Counted from the stretch's first letter, positions 11,395-21,567 are shown. The stretch is DNA of 64,000 bases from an uncultured Methanobrevibacter sp. (GCF_902801725.1 NZ_CADCJB010000011.1:1-64000); one strand, 5' to 3'. Numbers and translations: made by a program. Notes: generated from the sequence alone by a model not told the origin.

Positions 11395-12633
11395 ATGAAA
11401 GGTCTTATTTTAATTATGGATGGTATGGGTGACCGTCCTATTAAAGAATTAGGAAATAAAACTCCTCTTGAAGCTGCAAACACTCCAAACATGGATAAGA
11501 TGGCTGCTGAAGGAATTACTGGTATTATGGACTCAATAGCTCCCGGAATAATTCCTGGAAGTGACACAGCACACTTGTCAATTTTAGGCTATGACCCTTA
11601 CAAAGTTTATACTGGAAGAGGTCCGTTTGAAGCAAACGGTGTTGGAGTGGATGTCCTTCCCGGAGACATCGCATTCAGATGCAATTTCTCAACCGCCGAT
11701 GAAAACCTGATTGTTACCGACAGGCGTGCTGGAAGAATCAAGGAAGGCACTAAAGACATTGTTGATGTGCTGAATACCATGACTTTGGAAGACTATCCTG
11801 ATGTAAAAATCATTTTCAAGGAATCAACCGGCCACAGGGCAGTTTTGGTATTGAGGGGCGAAGGGCTTTCAGGCAAGGTAAGCGATGCGGACCCTAAAGT
11901 CGAAGGAAACAAGCCTAAAGAAGTAAAGGCTTTGGATGACACACCTGAAGCGGCAAAAACTGCAGATATCATAAACAAACTAGTCGTTAAAACCTATGAA
12001 ATGGTAAAAGACCACCCTGTAAACTTAAAAAGAATCGAAGAAGGTTTGCCTCCAGCAAACATTGTCATTCCTCGTGGAGCAGGAGAAGTGCCTGTTGTCG
12101 ATTCATTGAATGAAAAATATGAAGTCAACTCTGCATGTATTGCAGAAACAGGATTGATTATGGGTATCGGAAGGTTTGCAGGAATGGACATCATTGAAAT
12201 GGAAGACGTAACAGGTGGAATCGACACCAATCTTGACAATATCCGCGATACCATTATCGATCAGGTTAAAAACTCAGACCATGACTTTTTCCTTATAAAC
12301 ATTGACGGCGCTGATGAAGCAGGCCATGACGGCCAGACAAAAGAGAAAAAGGAATTCATAGAAAAGGTCGATGAAGTCGTAATGAGTGAACTGATAAAGC
12401 TTGAAGATGTTTATATTTACCTGACTGCTGACCATTCAACTCCAATATCTGTCAAAAATCATTCAGGAGATCCTGTGCCTGTCGTAATAAGAGGGCCTGA
12501 AGTCAGAACTGATGATGTATGTGAATTCTCAGAACGTGCCTGTGCAAAAGGCGGACTTAACAGAATCCGTGGTGCTGATGTAATGAACATCATGATGGAT
12601 TTAATGAATTATGCCCACAAATTTGGAGCTTAG
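11395..12633 (+). CDS. apgM: Cofactor-independent (archaeal) phosphoglycerate mutase
   Basis: Interconverts 3- and 2-phosphoglycerate in glycolysis/gluconeogenesis. The 412-residue protein starts [15 protein letters not shown], the typical archaeal ApgM start, with the phosphorylation-site serine in [13 protein letters not shown] and a C-terminal alkaline-phosphatase-superfamily metal site ([12 protein letters not shown] and TADHSTP). The annotated frame can extend to GTG 11386, but AGGTGAT at 11384-11390 is then its ribosome-binding site, so ATG 11395 is chosen. The downstream phosphohexomutase gene follows after 9 bp, suggesting one transcript. Confidence 0.93.
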   Translation: MKGLILIMDGMGDRPIKELGNKTPLEAANTPNMDKMAAEGITGIMDSIAPGIIPGSDTAHLSILGYDPYKVYTGRGPFEANGVGVDVLPGDIAFRCNFSTADENLIVTDRRAGRIKEGTKDIVDVLNTMTLEDYPDVKIIFKESTGHRAVLVLRGEGLSGKVSDADPKVEGNKPKEVKALDDTPEAAKTADIINKLVVKTYEMVKDHPVNLKRIEEGLPPANIVIPRGAGEVPVVDSLNEKYEVNSACIAETGLIMGIGRFAGMDIIEMEDVTGGIDTNLDNIRDTIIDQVKNSDHDFFLINIDGADEAGHDGQTKEKKEFIEKVDEVVMSELIKLEDVYIYLTADHSTPISVKNHSGDPVPVVIRGPEVRTDDVCEFSERACAKGGLNRIRGADVMNIMMDLMNYAHKFGA

Positions 12634-12642
12634 GTGTTTTGC

Positions 12643-13980
12643 ATGGCTGCTAAAAAACTTTTTGGAACATCAGGAATCCGAGGATTAATAGGTTCTGAAG
12701 TAACATGTGAACTTGCGTTGAATGTAGGTAAATCCCTGGCATACTACTTGGGCAATGAAGGTACAGTTGTGCTTGGATATGATACAAGAACAACTAATGA
12801 AATGCTAGACCAGGCAATTTGCGCCGGACTTTTGGAAAGCGGTGTTGATGTGGTCAAAATAGGCATGGTTCCAACACCATTGGTTGGATATGCCACAGAA
12901 AAATTGGATGCAGATGCAGGAATCATGCTTACAGCATCACATAATCCTTCCAGATATAATGGGATAAAATTATGGAATAAAAATGGAATGGCATACACAT
13001 CTTCTCAGGAAGCGGAAATTGAAGAAATCTATTCCAATAAAGATTATATTTCAGTCGCCTGGGATAAGGTGGGTGATTTAAGTTTTAATGAAGAAATCAA
13101 AGGTCAATACATTGATGCTTTGGTGGACATGGTTGACATTAAGGAAGGTCTGAAAGTTGTCATTGACTGCGCATCCGGTGCGGGAAGCGAAATATCACCT
13201 TTAGTATTTAGAAAAGCAGGATGCGAAGTAACAACACTCAACTCACAACCTGACGGATTTTTCCCTGGAAGAAACCCTGAACCAAATGCTGAAAACCTTC
13301 AGACATTAATGAAAACTGTTGTAGCTATTGGGGCAGATCTTGGAATAGCTCACGATGGTGATGCGGACAGGATGATTACTGTTGATGAAAACGGAAATAT
13401 TTCACCATTTGATTCACTCTTGGCATTGATATCAAAAGAATTCGACGGGGATGTTGTAACCACTGTTGATGCAGGACTGTGTATGGATGAATCCGTAAAT
13501 GGAAAAGTGTTCAGAACTCCTGTCGGTGATGTGAATGTGGCTGAGGTTATCATTGAGGAAAGTGCTGCATTCGGTGGAGAACCGTCCGGAACATGGTTGC
13601 ACCCAGACTTCTGCATGTGTCCTGATGGAATTTTGTCCGGTTTGAGAATGGCCGAGCTTGTTTCAAATAAAGGAAAATTATCAGAGCTTTTGGCTGAAAT
13701 ACCTTCATATCCAAATATCCGTGAAAAGATAACCTGCTCAAAAGAGGCTAAAATCAAGGTAATGGAAAACATGGAAGAATTGCTTAAGGGCGCTTTTGAT
13801 GACATCAGTGATGTAAATTCAATCGACGGTGTAAGATTGACCTTTGAAGATGACAGTTGGGTGCTTGTAAGGCCATCCGGAACAGAAGACTACATAAGAA
13901 TAACATTGGAGTCCCGCAGTGAAGATCGTGCGGAATCCATCAAAAAGACTTGCGTGGACATCATTAATGAAAATTTGTAG
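12643..13980 (+). CDS. glmM: Phosphohexomutase, phosphoglucosamine mutase type (copy 1)
   Basis: PGM/PMM-family enzyme of 445 residues, probably converting glucosamine-6-P to glucosamine-1-P for UDP-GlcNAc synthesis; phosphomannomutase activity cannot be excluded. It begins MAAKKLFGTSGIRG, has the phosphoserine loop TASHNPSRYNG, the magnesium loop DGDADR, the sugar-binding GGEPSG and the phosphate-binding RPSGTEDYIR. ATG 12643 is preceded by AGGTG; the earlier GTG 12634 abuts the apgM stop and is less likely. A second family member lies at 19454-20818 on the other strand. Confidence 0.9.
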   Translation: MAAKKLFGTSGIRGLIGSEVTCELALNVGKSLAYYLGNEGTVVLGYDTRTTNEMLDQAICAGLLESGVDVVKIGMVPTPLVGYATEKLDADAGIMLTASHNPSRYNGIKLWNKNGMAYTSSQEAEIEEIYSNKDYISVAWDKVGDLSFNEEIKGQYIDALVDMVDIKEGLKVVIDCASGAGSEISPLVFRKAGCEVTTLNSQPDGFFPGRNPEPNAENLQTLMKTVVAIGADLGIAHDGDADRMITVDENGNISPFDSLLALISKEFDGDVVTTVDAGLCMDESVNGKVFRTPVGDVNVAEVIIEESAAFGGEPSGTWLHPDFCMCPDGILSGLRMAELVSNKGKLSELLAEIPSYPNIREKITCSKEAKIKVMENMEELLKGAFDDISDVNSIDGVRLTFEDDSWVLVRPSGTEDYIRITLESRSEDRAESIKKTCVDIINENL

Positions 13981-14023
13981 ATGTTATTTTTAGCGATAAT
14001 TTCAAGTTAATTAATTTTTAGTG

Positions 14024-14053
14024 AGGAGCATGAATTTTCATGTTCCTTTAATA
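14024..14053 (+). terminator. Stem-loop after glmM copy 1
   Basis: AGGAGCATGAA at 14024-14034 pairs with TTCATGTTCCT at 14037-14047 (11 bp, one G-T pair), about 45 bp after the glmM stop. The following T run is short, so termination is plausible rather than certain. Confidence 0.45.
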
Positions 14054-14201
14054 TGCAAAGCTTCGAATACCTGATGTCATTGCAAACTGATAATGGTTGA
14101 TGCAGTTAATTTTTTGGAATATATTTTTCACAGAATTTAATAGTCAAAAATAGAAATGTAAAGGTATTGAAAAAATTAAAAAATAGTTTTGAGAAGAAGA
14201 A

Positions 14202-14369
14202 TTATTCTTCTTCTACGATAAATGCTTCTACTCCAAGAGCAGCACATTCTGGGCAAACCCAATCATCAGGCATGTCTGCAGGAGTTTTTCCAGCAGGAAT
14301 GTTGTATGCAGGGTCACCTTTTTCTGTATCAAATCTGTATTCACAGTGTAAACAAACATATACAGTCAT
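14202..14369 (-). CDS. Rubredoxin
   Basis: A 55-residue minus-strand gene. Cysteines 6, 9, 39 and 42 form the two CxxC knuckles (VCLHC and VCPEC) that bind a single iron; the spacing, the EKGDPAYNIPAGKTP segment and the DDWVCPEC motif are diagnostic of rubredoxin. It is a small cytoplasmic one-electron carrier, in anaerobes often supplying rubrerythrin or flavodiiron proteins during oxygen or peroxide detoxification; its partner is not in this window. A good GGAG ribosome-binding site lies 7 bases upstream of the ATG. Plus-strand frames over the same bases are shadows. Monocistronic, divergent from the GlmU-like gene. Confidence 0.96.
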   Translation of the reverse strand: MTVYVCLHCEYRFDTEKGDPAYNIPAGKTPADMPDDWVCPECAALGVEAFIVEEE

Positions 14370-14534
14370 TTTTACAATCTCCTTTTAAGTTTCACTATTA
14401 TGAATAATAGCTAATTATATTTTGACTCTATTCTAACTCATATTTAAAATTACTTATTTTTTTAGGAAAGTTAATTAATAAGTAAAGAGTTAAACATATA
14501 TCATTATAAGAAAATTTTATAAAGGGGATATAAA

Positions 14535-15815
14535 ATGAAAGCAATAATTTTAAGTGCTGGCGAAGGGTCCAGAATGAGGCCATTAACATTGACTAAGCCT
14601 AAGACCATGTTGCCGGTTGCCGGAAAACCAATTATACAGTATAATATTGAATCACTAAGAAACAATGGGATTACTGATATTCTATTAATTGTACGGTATA
14701 AGGAAGAAATGGTTCGTGACTACTTTGGTGACGGTAGTGATTTCGGCGTTAACATAACTTATAAAACTCAAAAGGATTTCCTGGGAACTGCAAACGCAAT
14801 TTCATATGGTGAAGACTTCATTGAAGACAGTCTGATTGTCTTGAATGGGGATATTATTCTTGATGATGAAATCATACATGAGATTATTAAAAAATACAAT
14901 TATATGAATCCTGACACGTTAATGGTCTTGACTGAAGTGGAAGACCCTTCAGCATTCGGTGTTGTTGAAATAGAAGATGGAAATATTAAAAATATTGTAG
15001 AAAAGCCTAAAAAGGATGAAGCTCCAAGCAATTTGGTAAATACAGGAATTTATATTTTCAATAAGGACATTTTCGACAAGATTAAAAAGACTGAAATCTC
15101 CGAGAGAGGAGAATACGAAATCACAGATTCCCTATCAATGCAGATTGCTGACGGCAAAACAGTAATTGGCCACAAGACCAACAAGGATTGGATTGACGTG
15201 GGCCGTCCATGGGAATTGATTGAAGTTAACGAAGAATTGATAGGTCAACTCAAAACAGAAATTAGGGGTGTTGTCGAAGACGGAGTCCATGTCCATGGTG
15301 AAATATTTCTGGATGAAGGAAGTATTATCCGTTCAGGCGTTTACATTGAAGGAAATGTCTACATCGGTAAAAACTGTGATATAGGTCCTAATTCTTATAT
15401 TCGTGGCAATTCCTACTTTGGAGATAATGTCCATGTGGGAAATGCTGTAGAGATTAAAAATTCAATTGTCATGGAAAATACCAATGTTAGCCATTTGAGT
15501 TATGTGGGGGACTCCGTAATAGGATCCAACTGTAATATAGCTGCAGGAACTAACATTGCAAACCTGCGATTTGACAATCGTTCAGTAAAAACCAAAATCA
15601 AAAATCAGATGATAGACAGTGGAAGACGTAAACTGGGTTCCATCATCGGAGATTCAGTAAAGACTGGAATTAACTCCAGTTTCTCTCCTGGTGTAAAAGT
15701 GGGCCATAACTCCACTATCGGTTCTGGGGTTTTGTTATATGATGATGTACCCTCCGATACACGTGTACTGGTAAAACAAAATCATATCCTACAAGATAAA
15801 AATAAGAAAAAATAA
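14535..15815 (+). CDS. glmU: Bifunctional sugar-1-phosphate nucleotidylyltransferase/acetyltransferase (GlmU-like)
   Basis: A 426-residue fusion. The N-terminal half is a nucleotidyltransferase with the signature SAGEGSRMRPLT (residues 7-18) followed by KPKTMLPV, and a GIYIF...RGEYEITD sugar-binding region. The C-terminal 170 residues are a left-handed parallel beta-helix of hexapeptide repeats (IGKNCDIGPNSYI, FGDNVHVGNAVEI). Archaeal proteins of this build make UDP-GlcNAc from glucosamine-1-P, using acetyl-CoA and UTP. ATG 14535 has AAAGGGG upstream. It leads a run of five closely spaced plus-strand genes and would act directly after the GlmM-type mutases encoded nearby. Glucose-1-P specificity is an alternative. 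Confidence 0.88.
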   Translation: MKAIILSAGEGSRMRPLTLTKPKTMLPVAGKPIIQYNIESLRNNGITDILLIVRYKEEMVRDYFGDGSDFGVNITYKTQKDFLGTANAISYGEDFIEDSLIVLNGDIILDDEIIHEIIKKYNYMNPDTLMVLTEVEDPSAFGVVEIEDGNIKNIVEKPKKDEAPSNLVNTGIYIFNKDIFDKIKKTEISERGEYEITDSLSMQIADGKTVIGHKTNKDWIDVGRPWELIEVNEELIGQLKTEIRGVVEDGVHVHGEIFLDEGSIIRSGVYIEGNVYIGKNCDIGPNSYIRGNSYFGDNVHVGNAVEIKNSIVMENTNVSHLSYVGDSVIGSNCNIAAGTNIANLRFDNRSVKTKIKNQMIDSGRRKLGSIIGDSVKTGINSSFSPGVKVGHNSTIGSGVLLYDDVPSDTRVLVKQNHILQDKNKKK

Positions 15816-15827
15816 ATTGGCGATATT

Positions 15828-16310
15828 ATGGAAAATAAAAAAGACTCTATTGTAATATGCCCTGGCGCACAAGTAATTGGTGATGTTGAATTAGGTGAAG
15901 ATGTATCCATCTGGCATGGAGCCGTTTTAAGAGGAGATACTGACTCAATAACAATTGGAGACAATTCTAATGTCCAAGATAATTGTGTTGTTCATTGTAC
16001 TAAAGGTTTTCCGGTAGAAATTGGAAAAAACGTTTCCGTGGGACACGGTGCTGTTGTTCACGGCTGCAGATTGGATGACAATGTTTTGATTGGAATGAAT
16101 GCCACCGTATTGAACGGCGCACACATTGGAAAAAATTCAATAGTGGGTGCAGGCGCTGTTGTAAGCGAAGGAAAGGAATTTCCTGAAGGCAGTTTGATAT
16201 TGGGCATTCCAGCTAAAGCCATCAAGGAAGTCAGCGAAGAGCAAATTAAACTTATTCAAAATAATGCAGACAATTACGTAAAACTTTCTAAGCAATATAA
16301 GGAAGATTAA
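15828..16310 (+). CDS. Gamma-carbonic-anhydrase-fold hexapeptide protein
   Basis: A 160-residue left-handed beta-helix protein of the gamma-carbonic anhydrase/YrdA family. The pattern WHGAVLRGD, IGDNSNVQDNCVVH, VGHGAVVHGC and IGMNATVLNGAHIG is the family core; the histidines in VVH, VGHG and VVHGC match the metal ligands. Members bind zinc or iron as trimers, but many lack measurable carbonic anhydrase activity, so the reaction is uncertain. The gene begins 12 bases after the GlmU-like gene and is followed 3 bases later by hisC. Confidence 0.88.
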   Translation: MENKKDSIVICPGAQVIGDVELGEDVSIWHGAVLRGDTDSITIGDNSNVQDNCVVHCTKGFPVEIGKNVSVGHGAVVHGCRLDDNVLIGMNATVLNGAHIGKNSIVGAGAVVSEGKEFPEGSLILGIPAKAIKEVSEEQIKLIQNNADNYVKLSKQYKED

Positions 16311-16313
16311 AAT

Positions 16314-17414
16314 ATGAAACCAAGACAAATTGTAGATGAAATGGATTCTTATGTTCCTGGAAGATCACAGGATGAAATCGCACAGGAATTCAACTTAAAT
16401 AAGGATGAAATTATTAAATTGGGTTCTAATGAAAACCCGTGGGGACCATCTCCAAAGGCTATGGAAGCTATTGAAAAGGAAATCAAATCGATTAACAGAT
16501 ATCCCGAATCCCAACTCAAGGAACTCATCTGTGAAATTGCCAAGTATAGTGATGTCGACGAATCCCAGGTCATCATCGGAGGGGATGGGGCTGATGAAAT
16601 AATCGATGTGTTGGCAAAAACATTCATAGATGAAGGAGATGAATTCATAGTTCCTCTTCCATCCTATATGTACTATGAATACCTGCTGCAGCAATATGGC
16701 GCTCATCCGGTTTATGCAAAATGGAATTTGGATAAAAACGAATTGGATGTGCAATCCATTTTCGAATCAATCACCGACAGGACAAAAATGATTTTCCTGT
16801 GCAGTCCCAACAATCCTACAGGGACTCTGATAGATAAGGAAGTCCTGGCAGACATTGCATCAAAAAATCCTGATGTCCTGGTTGTAATCGATGAGGCCTA
16901 CTTCGAATACTCTGAAGTCACAAACAAGGATTTGATTAATGAATACGATAACATTTTCATCATCAGAACAATGTCCAAGGTGTTAGGTCTTGCCGGAATG
17001 AGGATAGGCTATGGTCTGGCATGTGAAGAGATTATAGAATATATGCACAGAATCAAGCCGGTGTTTTCACTTACAAGATTGTCTTTTGTTGCAGCCCTCA
17101 ATACATTCAGGGACAAGAAATACATTGCAGAGTCAATAGAAAAGGGAATCGAGTCAAGACAGTACCTATACGATGAGCTGTCAAAAATTGATTCACTTAA
17201 TGTATTTCCGTCAAAATCCAATTTCATGCTAATGAACATTAAAGGAACTGGATTTACTGCATCCCAATTGGCTTTGGAGCTTATGAAACGTGGAATTATT
17301 GTTAGGGATTGCACTTCCTTCAAGGGATTGGATGAATACTGGATAAGAATCAGCATATGCACCCTTGAGGAAGATGAAAAATTTATAGCTATCATGAAAG
17401 AGGTTTTAAATTAA
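16314..17414 (+). CDS. hisC: Histidinol-phosphate aminotransferase
   Basis: PLP-dependent class I/II aminotransferase of 366 residues, catalysing the imidazole-acetol-phosphate/histidinol-phosphate step of histidine synthesis. Visible motifs: [13 protein letters not shown] near the N terminus, [18 protein letters not shown], the Schiff-base lysine in [16 protein letters not shown], and the phosphate-binding arginine near YWIRISI. AAGGAAGATT precedes the ATG. No other his gene is nearby. Broad-substrate aromatic aminotransferase activity is possible for this family. Confidence 0.9.
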   Translation: MKPRQIVDEMDSYVPGRSQDEIAQEFNLNKDEIIKLGSNENPWGPSPKAMEAIEKEIKSINRYPESQLKELICEIAKYSDVDESQVIIGGDGADEIIDVLAKTFIDEGDEFIVPLPSYMYYEYLLQQYGAHPVYAKWNLDKNELDVQSIFESITDRTKMIFLCSPNNPTGTLIDKEVLADIASKNPDVLVVIDEAYFEYSEVTNKDLINEYDNIFIIRTMSKVLGLAGMRIGYGLACEEIIEYMHRIKPVFSLTRLSFVAALNTFRDKKYIAESIEKGIESRQYLYDELSKIDSLNVFPSKSNFMLMNIKGTGFTASQLALELMKRGIIVRDCTSFKGLDEYWIRISICTLEEDEKFIAIMKEVLN

Positions 17415-18128
17415 ATGTATATCGGTGGAACTGTAATATCCTCAGTGGAATTTCATGGAAACATGTCTTTGGTTATTTTCATGTCCAAATGTCCGCTGGC
17501 ATGCAGATATTGTCACAATGTAGAATTGTTGGAGGATAATACTGAATGGTCCTTGGATAAGGTAAAATCTGAAATAGATTCATCTGCAGATTTTTTGGAT
17601 GCTGTTGTAATTTCTGGCGGTGAGCCGCTGGTTCAAACAGATGCTGTAATCGAAATTCTTAAGCATGTTCGAAAAATCGGTCTTAAAACCAAATTGGACA
17701 CTAGCGGAATCTATCCGGAAAAGATACAGGAACTTCTGGATCTTGGACTTTTGGATTATGTTTCACTTGATGTAAAAACAACATTCTCGAAATACAAGAA
17801 AATCACAGGCGCAAATGTCGGCTTTAAAGTTAAGAAATCCATGGAATTAATCAACTGTGATGAAAATGTCCATCTGGAACTGAGAACAACCTATGTTCCG
17901 ACATTGCACACCAAAAAGGATATCTTCAATCTTGTGGATGAAATTGAAGGTGACGTTTATACCATTCAGCAGTTCAGAAATAAAAATGTCCTTGACCCTG
18001 CACTGGAGGAGGTCGAGGTTCCAAATCCTCATGATTTGCGAAAACTGGCAGAGGAAATCAAAGACAATTTCGACGGTAAGGTCAAGGTAAAAAGCGCGGA
18101 ATTCGGAGAGCAGATTATTAAAAATTAA
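17415..18128 (+). CDS. Radical SAM protein, anaerobic ribonucleotide reductase activase-like
   Basis: A 237-residue radical SAM enzyme. Cys26, Cys30 and Cys33 in CPLACRYC form the CX3CX2C motif binding the 4Fe-4S cluster that cleaves S-adenosylmethionine; ISGGEPLVQ is the SAM-binding GGE motif. Similar archaeal proteins are annotated as anaerobic NTP reductase activating proteins (NrdG-like), which install a glycyl radical. The reductase NrdD is not in the window, so the partner is inferred. The ATG directly follows the hisC stop, indicating translational coupling. Confidence 0.82.
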   Translation: MYIGGTVISSVEFHGNMSLVIFMSKCPLACRYCHNVELLEDNTEWSLDKVKSEIDSSADFLDAVVISGGEPLVQTDAVIEILKHVRKIGLKTKLDTSGIYPEKIQELLDLGLLDYVSLDVKTTFSKYKKITGANVGFKVKKSMELINCDENVHLELRTTYVPTLHTKKDIFNLVDEIEGDVYTIQQFRNKNVLDPALEEVEVPNPHDLRKLAEEIKDNFDGKVKVKSAEFGEQIIKN

Positions 18129-18142
18129 ATGGAAGTGTCAAA

Positions 18143-19279
18143 TTGCCAATCTTATCCTTTTCAAGTAATGATATTGATGTTATTACAGGTAAGAAAACCA
18201 GGACTATACGCAAAACCTGGAAGACTCCTCTTAAAAAAGGCGACAGATTATATTGCTATTGGAATTTGGTTTCCAAAGAAAAGATGAAGATCTTTGAAGC
18301 TATTGTTACTGATGTGGAGAACATTCCGTTCAGTGAAATTGAAGGCAATGAGGAACTGGCCATACAGGAAGGATTCAAGGATGCTAACGATATGCTTCGG
18401 GAATTCAAAAAGATGTACGGCGGAAGAATTGACAAGTCCGAAGAGTTCCAAATAATCTATTTTGAAAAGCTTAATGTCGATGACTGGAAAGGTGACAAGA
18501 TAGATGAAAAGGCCATGATAATGAAAAGAGCCGATATTCTTTTTGACAGCGGTAAGTTTGACAAATCCACAATGTGCTATGACGCCGCATTGAGACTGGA
18601 TCCAAATGATGTTTATTTACTTAACAAGCAGGGAGATAACTTGTCCAGATTGGGCAGGTTCATTGACGCAATTGAATGCTATGACAAGGCATTGAAGATA
18701 GAGCCTGACAATGAGTATATCCTAAACAACAAGGCGATCGCCCTTTTAAATTCCGGCAATATTAATGAAGCATACAAGGCAAGTACAATCGCTTATAATT
18801 TTGCTCCTAGCAGTCCGATTGTTCTTTATTGGAGAGGATTTATTCTGGAGATGCTGGGCAGGTATGACCAGGCGTTGAGGGTTTACGATAAGCTTATTGT
18901 CATTGACAGTGAAAATCCTGAAGTGTGGAATTCCAGAGGCAACCTGCTGACTGATATGGGCAGGCTTGAAGAAGCTATTGAATCTTTCAACAAAGCTGTT
19001 GAAGTTTGTCTGGATGATTCTGAAATGGATGCTTCAGCCATCAATAGAATGGGCAATGCATTCATTGATTTGGGAAAATATGATGAAGCATTGGAATGCT
19101 TTAACAAAGCCATTGACCTTGAAAAGTACAACATTGACTTTTTGCTCAATAAAGGTGTGGTGCTGATGGAATTGGGCAAATTTGAAGAGGCTATAGAGAG
19201 CTTCAATATGGTATTGCTTAGAAATCCCGATAATGAGGATGCATTCTTCCTGAAGGAAGAGTGTTTGGAATACTTGTAA
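18143..19279 (+). CDS. ASCH domain-TPR repeat fusion protein
   Basis: A 378-residue protein. Residues 1 to about 110 look like an ASCH domain (PILSFSSNDIDVITGKKTRTIRKTWKTP, then GDRLYCYWN and EELAIQEGF), a PUA-like RNA-binding fold. From about residue 125 to the end are seven or so TPR units (for example DAIECYDKALKIEPDNEYILNNKA), a scaffold for protein-protein contacts. No enzyme motif is seen. The start appears to be TTG 18143 with GGAAGTG about 8 bases upstream; no in-frame ATG or GTG lies between the previous stop and this codon. It is the last gene of the glmU run; role unknown, possibly an RNA- or translation-linked adaptor. Confidence 0.8.
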   Translation: MPILSFSSNDIDVITGKKTRTIRKTWKTPLKKGDRLYCYWNLVSKEKMKIFEAIVTDVENIPFSEIEGNEELAIQEGFKDANDMLREFKKMYGGRIDKSEEFQIIYFEKLNVDDWKGDKIDEKAMIMKRADILFDSGKFDKSTMCYDAALRLDPNDVYLLNKQGDNLSRLGRFIDAIECYDKALKIEPDNEYILNNKAIALLNSGNINEAYKASTIAYNFAPSSPIVLYWRGFILEMLGRYDQALRVYDKLIVIDSENPEVWNSRGNLLTDMGRLEEAIESFNKAVEVCLDDSEMDASAINRMGNAFIDLGKYDEALECFNKAIDLEKYNIDFLLNKGVVLMELGKFEEAIESFNMVLLRNPDNEDAFFLKEECLEYL

Positions 19280-19453
19280 CTGTTTTTCTTTGAAGATATA
19301 GATTGCCCTCATCAGAATCATTAATTTTTTTTATCAGTTATTTTATTTTTGATGTAAGTGATTTTAAAATTAGGTTAATATATGCGATATGTTTTTTAAT
19401 CAATCGAAAATTTAATTTAATTAAAAGAAAAGTTGGTGATGGGTGGAGTTAAA

Positions 19454-20818
19454 CTATTTTTTGTATTTTTTAATTAAGCTCATTCCCCACTCGGTCATTT
19501 CATCAGCTTTTTCCTGTGAGTCGGATTCCGCAAAGCATCTGAAAATTGGTTCTGTACCGGATGGCCTGATGATTACCCAGCCATCCTCTTTAAGGATTTT
19601 AACACCGTCTGTCAAGTCAAGCTCGAAATCAGTTGTAGTTTTAATCTCTTCAGCGATGCTGTTCATGACGTCCTGCTTCTGGTCATCACTACATTCGATT
19701 TTCATTTTGCTTGAATAATAAACAGGAAGCTCTGAAACCAGTTCTGATAATGTCTTTTTCTCTTTAGCTATTGTTTCTAGAATTTTTGCAACAGTCATTA
19801 CTGCATCTCTTCCGTAAACGAAGTCCGGAAAGATTAACCCGCCGTTTTCTTCGCCACCGAAAAGACCATCTTCATCTTTAAGCTTACGAGCTACAAGCAA
19901 ATCTCCAACGGCAGTTGCAATTACTTCGCCGTTGTATTCTTCAGCGATATCATAAATTGCCTGTGAAGTTGCAACGGTTGTGACGATGATTCCTCCGTTG
20001 TTTTCCTTAAGCATTTGTTTTTCAACAAGAGTGAATGTCTTGTCTCCTAAAACGAAGTTTCCGTTCTCGTCAATGCAAATGGTTCTGTCAGCATCTCCGT
20101 CGTGTGCAAGACCTATATCAGCATCAAGCTCTTTGACGACCTTTATTAGTTCCTGCAAGTTTTCTTCAATAGGTTCAGGGTCACGGCCAGGGAAAAATCC
20201 GTCAGCCTGACAGTTTAGGGTTGTCACATCGCATCCGAGCTTTCTAATCAGGTAGGGTGCGGTATATGATCCTGCTCCGGAACCGCAGTCTACTACAACT
20301 TTCAAATTCGCTTCCCGGATTGCATCAGCATCGACTTTGGAGATTGCTTCATCAATGTATTCGTCAATTATCTTGTCATTTTTATATATTTGACCAATCT
20401 CGGACCAATGAGCTCTTTTAGGTTCACTGTCGAAGTATAACTTTTCAATTGCAAGGTCCATTTCATCAGGAATTCCAATACCGAATTCATCTAAAAATTT
20501 AAGGCCATTATATTTTGGAGGGTTATGTGAAGCGGTAATCATCACTCCTCCGTCATAATATTTGCGAACGGCATATTGAACACCCGGTGTTGGCAATATT
20601 CCTAAATCCACAACGTCACATCCGGATGATAAAAGTCCAGCTTTAACAGCTTCCATTAACATTGGGCTGGAGGTTCTTGTATCTCCACCGACAGCCACAG
20701 TACCTTGAATCTGAGTTCCATAACAAGCAGCAAGTCTTGATGCGAACTCCGGAGTTAAAACATCATTTGCAGTTCTTCTAACTCCAAATGTTCCAAATAA
20801 TCGTTTTTTATCAGACAT
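19454..20818 (-). CDS. Phosphohexomutase, phosphoglucosamine/phosphomannomutase type (copy 2)
   Basis: A 454-residue PGM/PMM-family enzyme, paralogous to the one at 12643-13980. It starts MSDKKRLFGTFGVRR and carries the phosphoserine loop TASHNPPKYNG, DGDADRT metal loop, GGEENGG sugar-binding loop and RPSGTEPIFR phosphate loop. The substrate loop differs (GGEENGG against GGEPSG in copy 1), which suggests the two enzymes divide the labour between, for example, glucosamine-P and mannose- or glucose-P. Two such paralogues are usual in Methanobacteriales. Transcribed with, or just downstream of, the OB-fold gene 66 bp upstream. Confidence 0.88.
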   Translation of the reverse strand: MSDKKRLFGTFGVRRTANDVLTPEFASRLAACYGTQIQGTVAVGGDTRTSSPMLMEAVKAGLLSSGCDVVDLGILPTPGVQYAVRKYYDGGVMITASHNPPKYNGLKFLDEFGIGIPDEMDLAIEKLYFDSEPKRAHWSEIGQIYKNDKIIDEYIDEAISKVDADAIREANLKVVVDCGSGAGSYTAPYLIRKLGCDVTTLNCQADGFFPGRDPEPIEENLQELIKVVKELDADIGLAHDGDADRTICIDENGNFVLGDKTFTLVEKQMLKENNGGIIVTTVATSQAIYDIAEEYNGEVIATAVGDLLVARKLKDEDGLFGGEENGGLIFPDFVYGRDAVMTVAKILETIAKEKKTLSELVSELPVYYSSKMKIECSDDQKQDVMNSIAEEIKTTTDFELDLTDGVKILKEDGWVIIRPSGTEPIFRCFAESDSQEKADEMTEWGMSLIKKYKK

Positions 20819-20884
20819 TTTATTAAATCCTTAAAAGTTTATTTTATAATATTTTTGGATTTTGATTAATAAATATCTATTCAT

Positions 20885-21283
20885 TTAACTGGCAATTTTT
20901 AGACTGTCTCCCGAAGATAAAATTAGTTCCAGCTGTGAATTGTATTCGGTAATTTTTCCGACAACTTCAACTTTTTTATCTTTAAAGTCATTGATGTCAA
21001 AATTATTAGACTGGATCTCTGCGGCCTGACTTTCAAAGATGATTAATGGCATTTGACCGGTGCCATCATTGATAGTTAAAAAATAACTGCTTTTGGAGCT
21101 TGATTGGGATATGTCCTGAACAACACAACTGATTTTCACTTCCTCGTCAATCATTCCACGATTGATGTCTTTTATTTCAACTTCCTTAACTTCAATTGTT
21201 GGAGTAAATATTATCAGACCGATAATTCCTATAAGAGAAGTTATTAAAGCTATTCTTAATAATTTGTCATCTGTAATTTCCAT
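20885..21283 (-). CDS. Membrane-anchored OB-fold protein
   Basis: A 132-residue protein. Residues about 10-28 (IALITSLIGIIGLIIFTP) form one membrane helix; residues 45-130 look like an OB-fold nucleic-acid-binding domain (EVKISCVVQDISQSSSKSSYFLTINDGTGQMPLIIF, then KKVEVVGKITEYNSQLELIL). The domain is predicted to face outside or the envelope, where a similar fold serves in some archaeal surface proteins; ligand unknown. It precedes copy 2 of the mutase. Confidence 0.7.
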   Translation of the reverse strand: MEITDDKLLRIALITSLIGIIGLIIFTPTIEVKEVEIKDINRGMIDEEVKISCVVQDISQSSSKSSYFLTINDGTGQMPLIIFESQAAEIQSNNFDINDFKDKKVEVVGKITEYNSQLELILSSGDSLKIAS

Positions 21284-21567
21284 AAGATTCTATTATTTTT
21301 CAAAGTAAAAATAGTCGATAGGATTTCAATCTTTAAAATTTATCTGAAATGCAGTATTTTTTGAAAACTCCCTTATATTATCAACGCTTTTTGGTGAAGG
21401 TTTGGATGCATTGGTATTCCTTTTCATAGGATTTTTTTTGCAACAATGCCTTTGGAAGCACTGCTTTTGATGATAGTGGCACAAGCATTGTTCAAAACAA
21501 TTTGCAAAATTATAATTTATCCAATTACGAGAACACTTATTTTTAAAGTTAGAAAATTGCCTGAAAT

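Noticed and set aside
14167-14407. Two plus-strand frames of 60-73 codons
   Set aside because: They are antisense shadows of the rubredoxin gene on the minus strand, which has all four cysteines and a ribosome-binding site.
21420-21540. Short plus-strand open stretch reading FGSTAFDDSGTSIVQNN
   Set aside because: Only about 35 codons with a stop just upstream and no start; could be a surface-protein remnant but too short to support.
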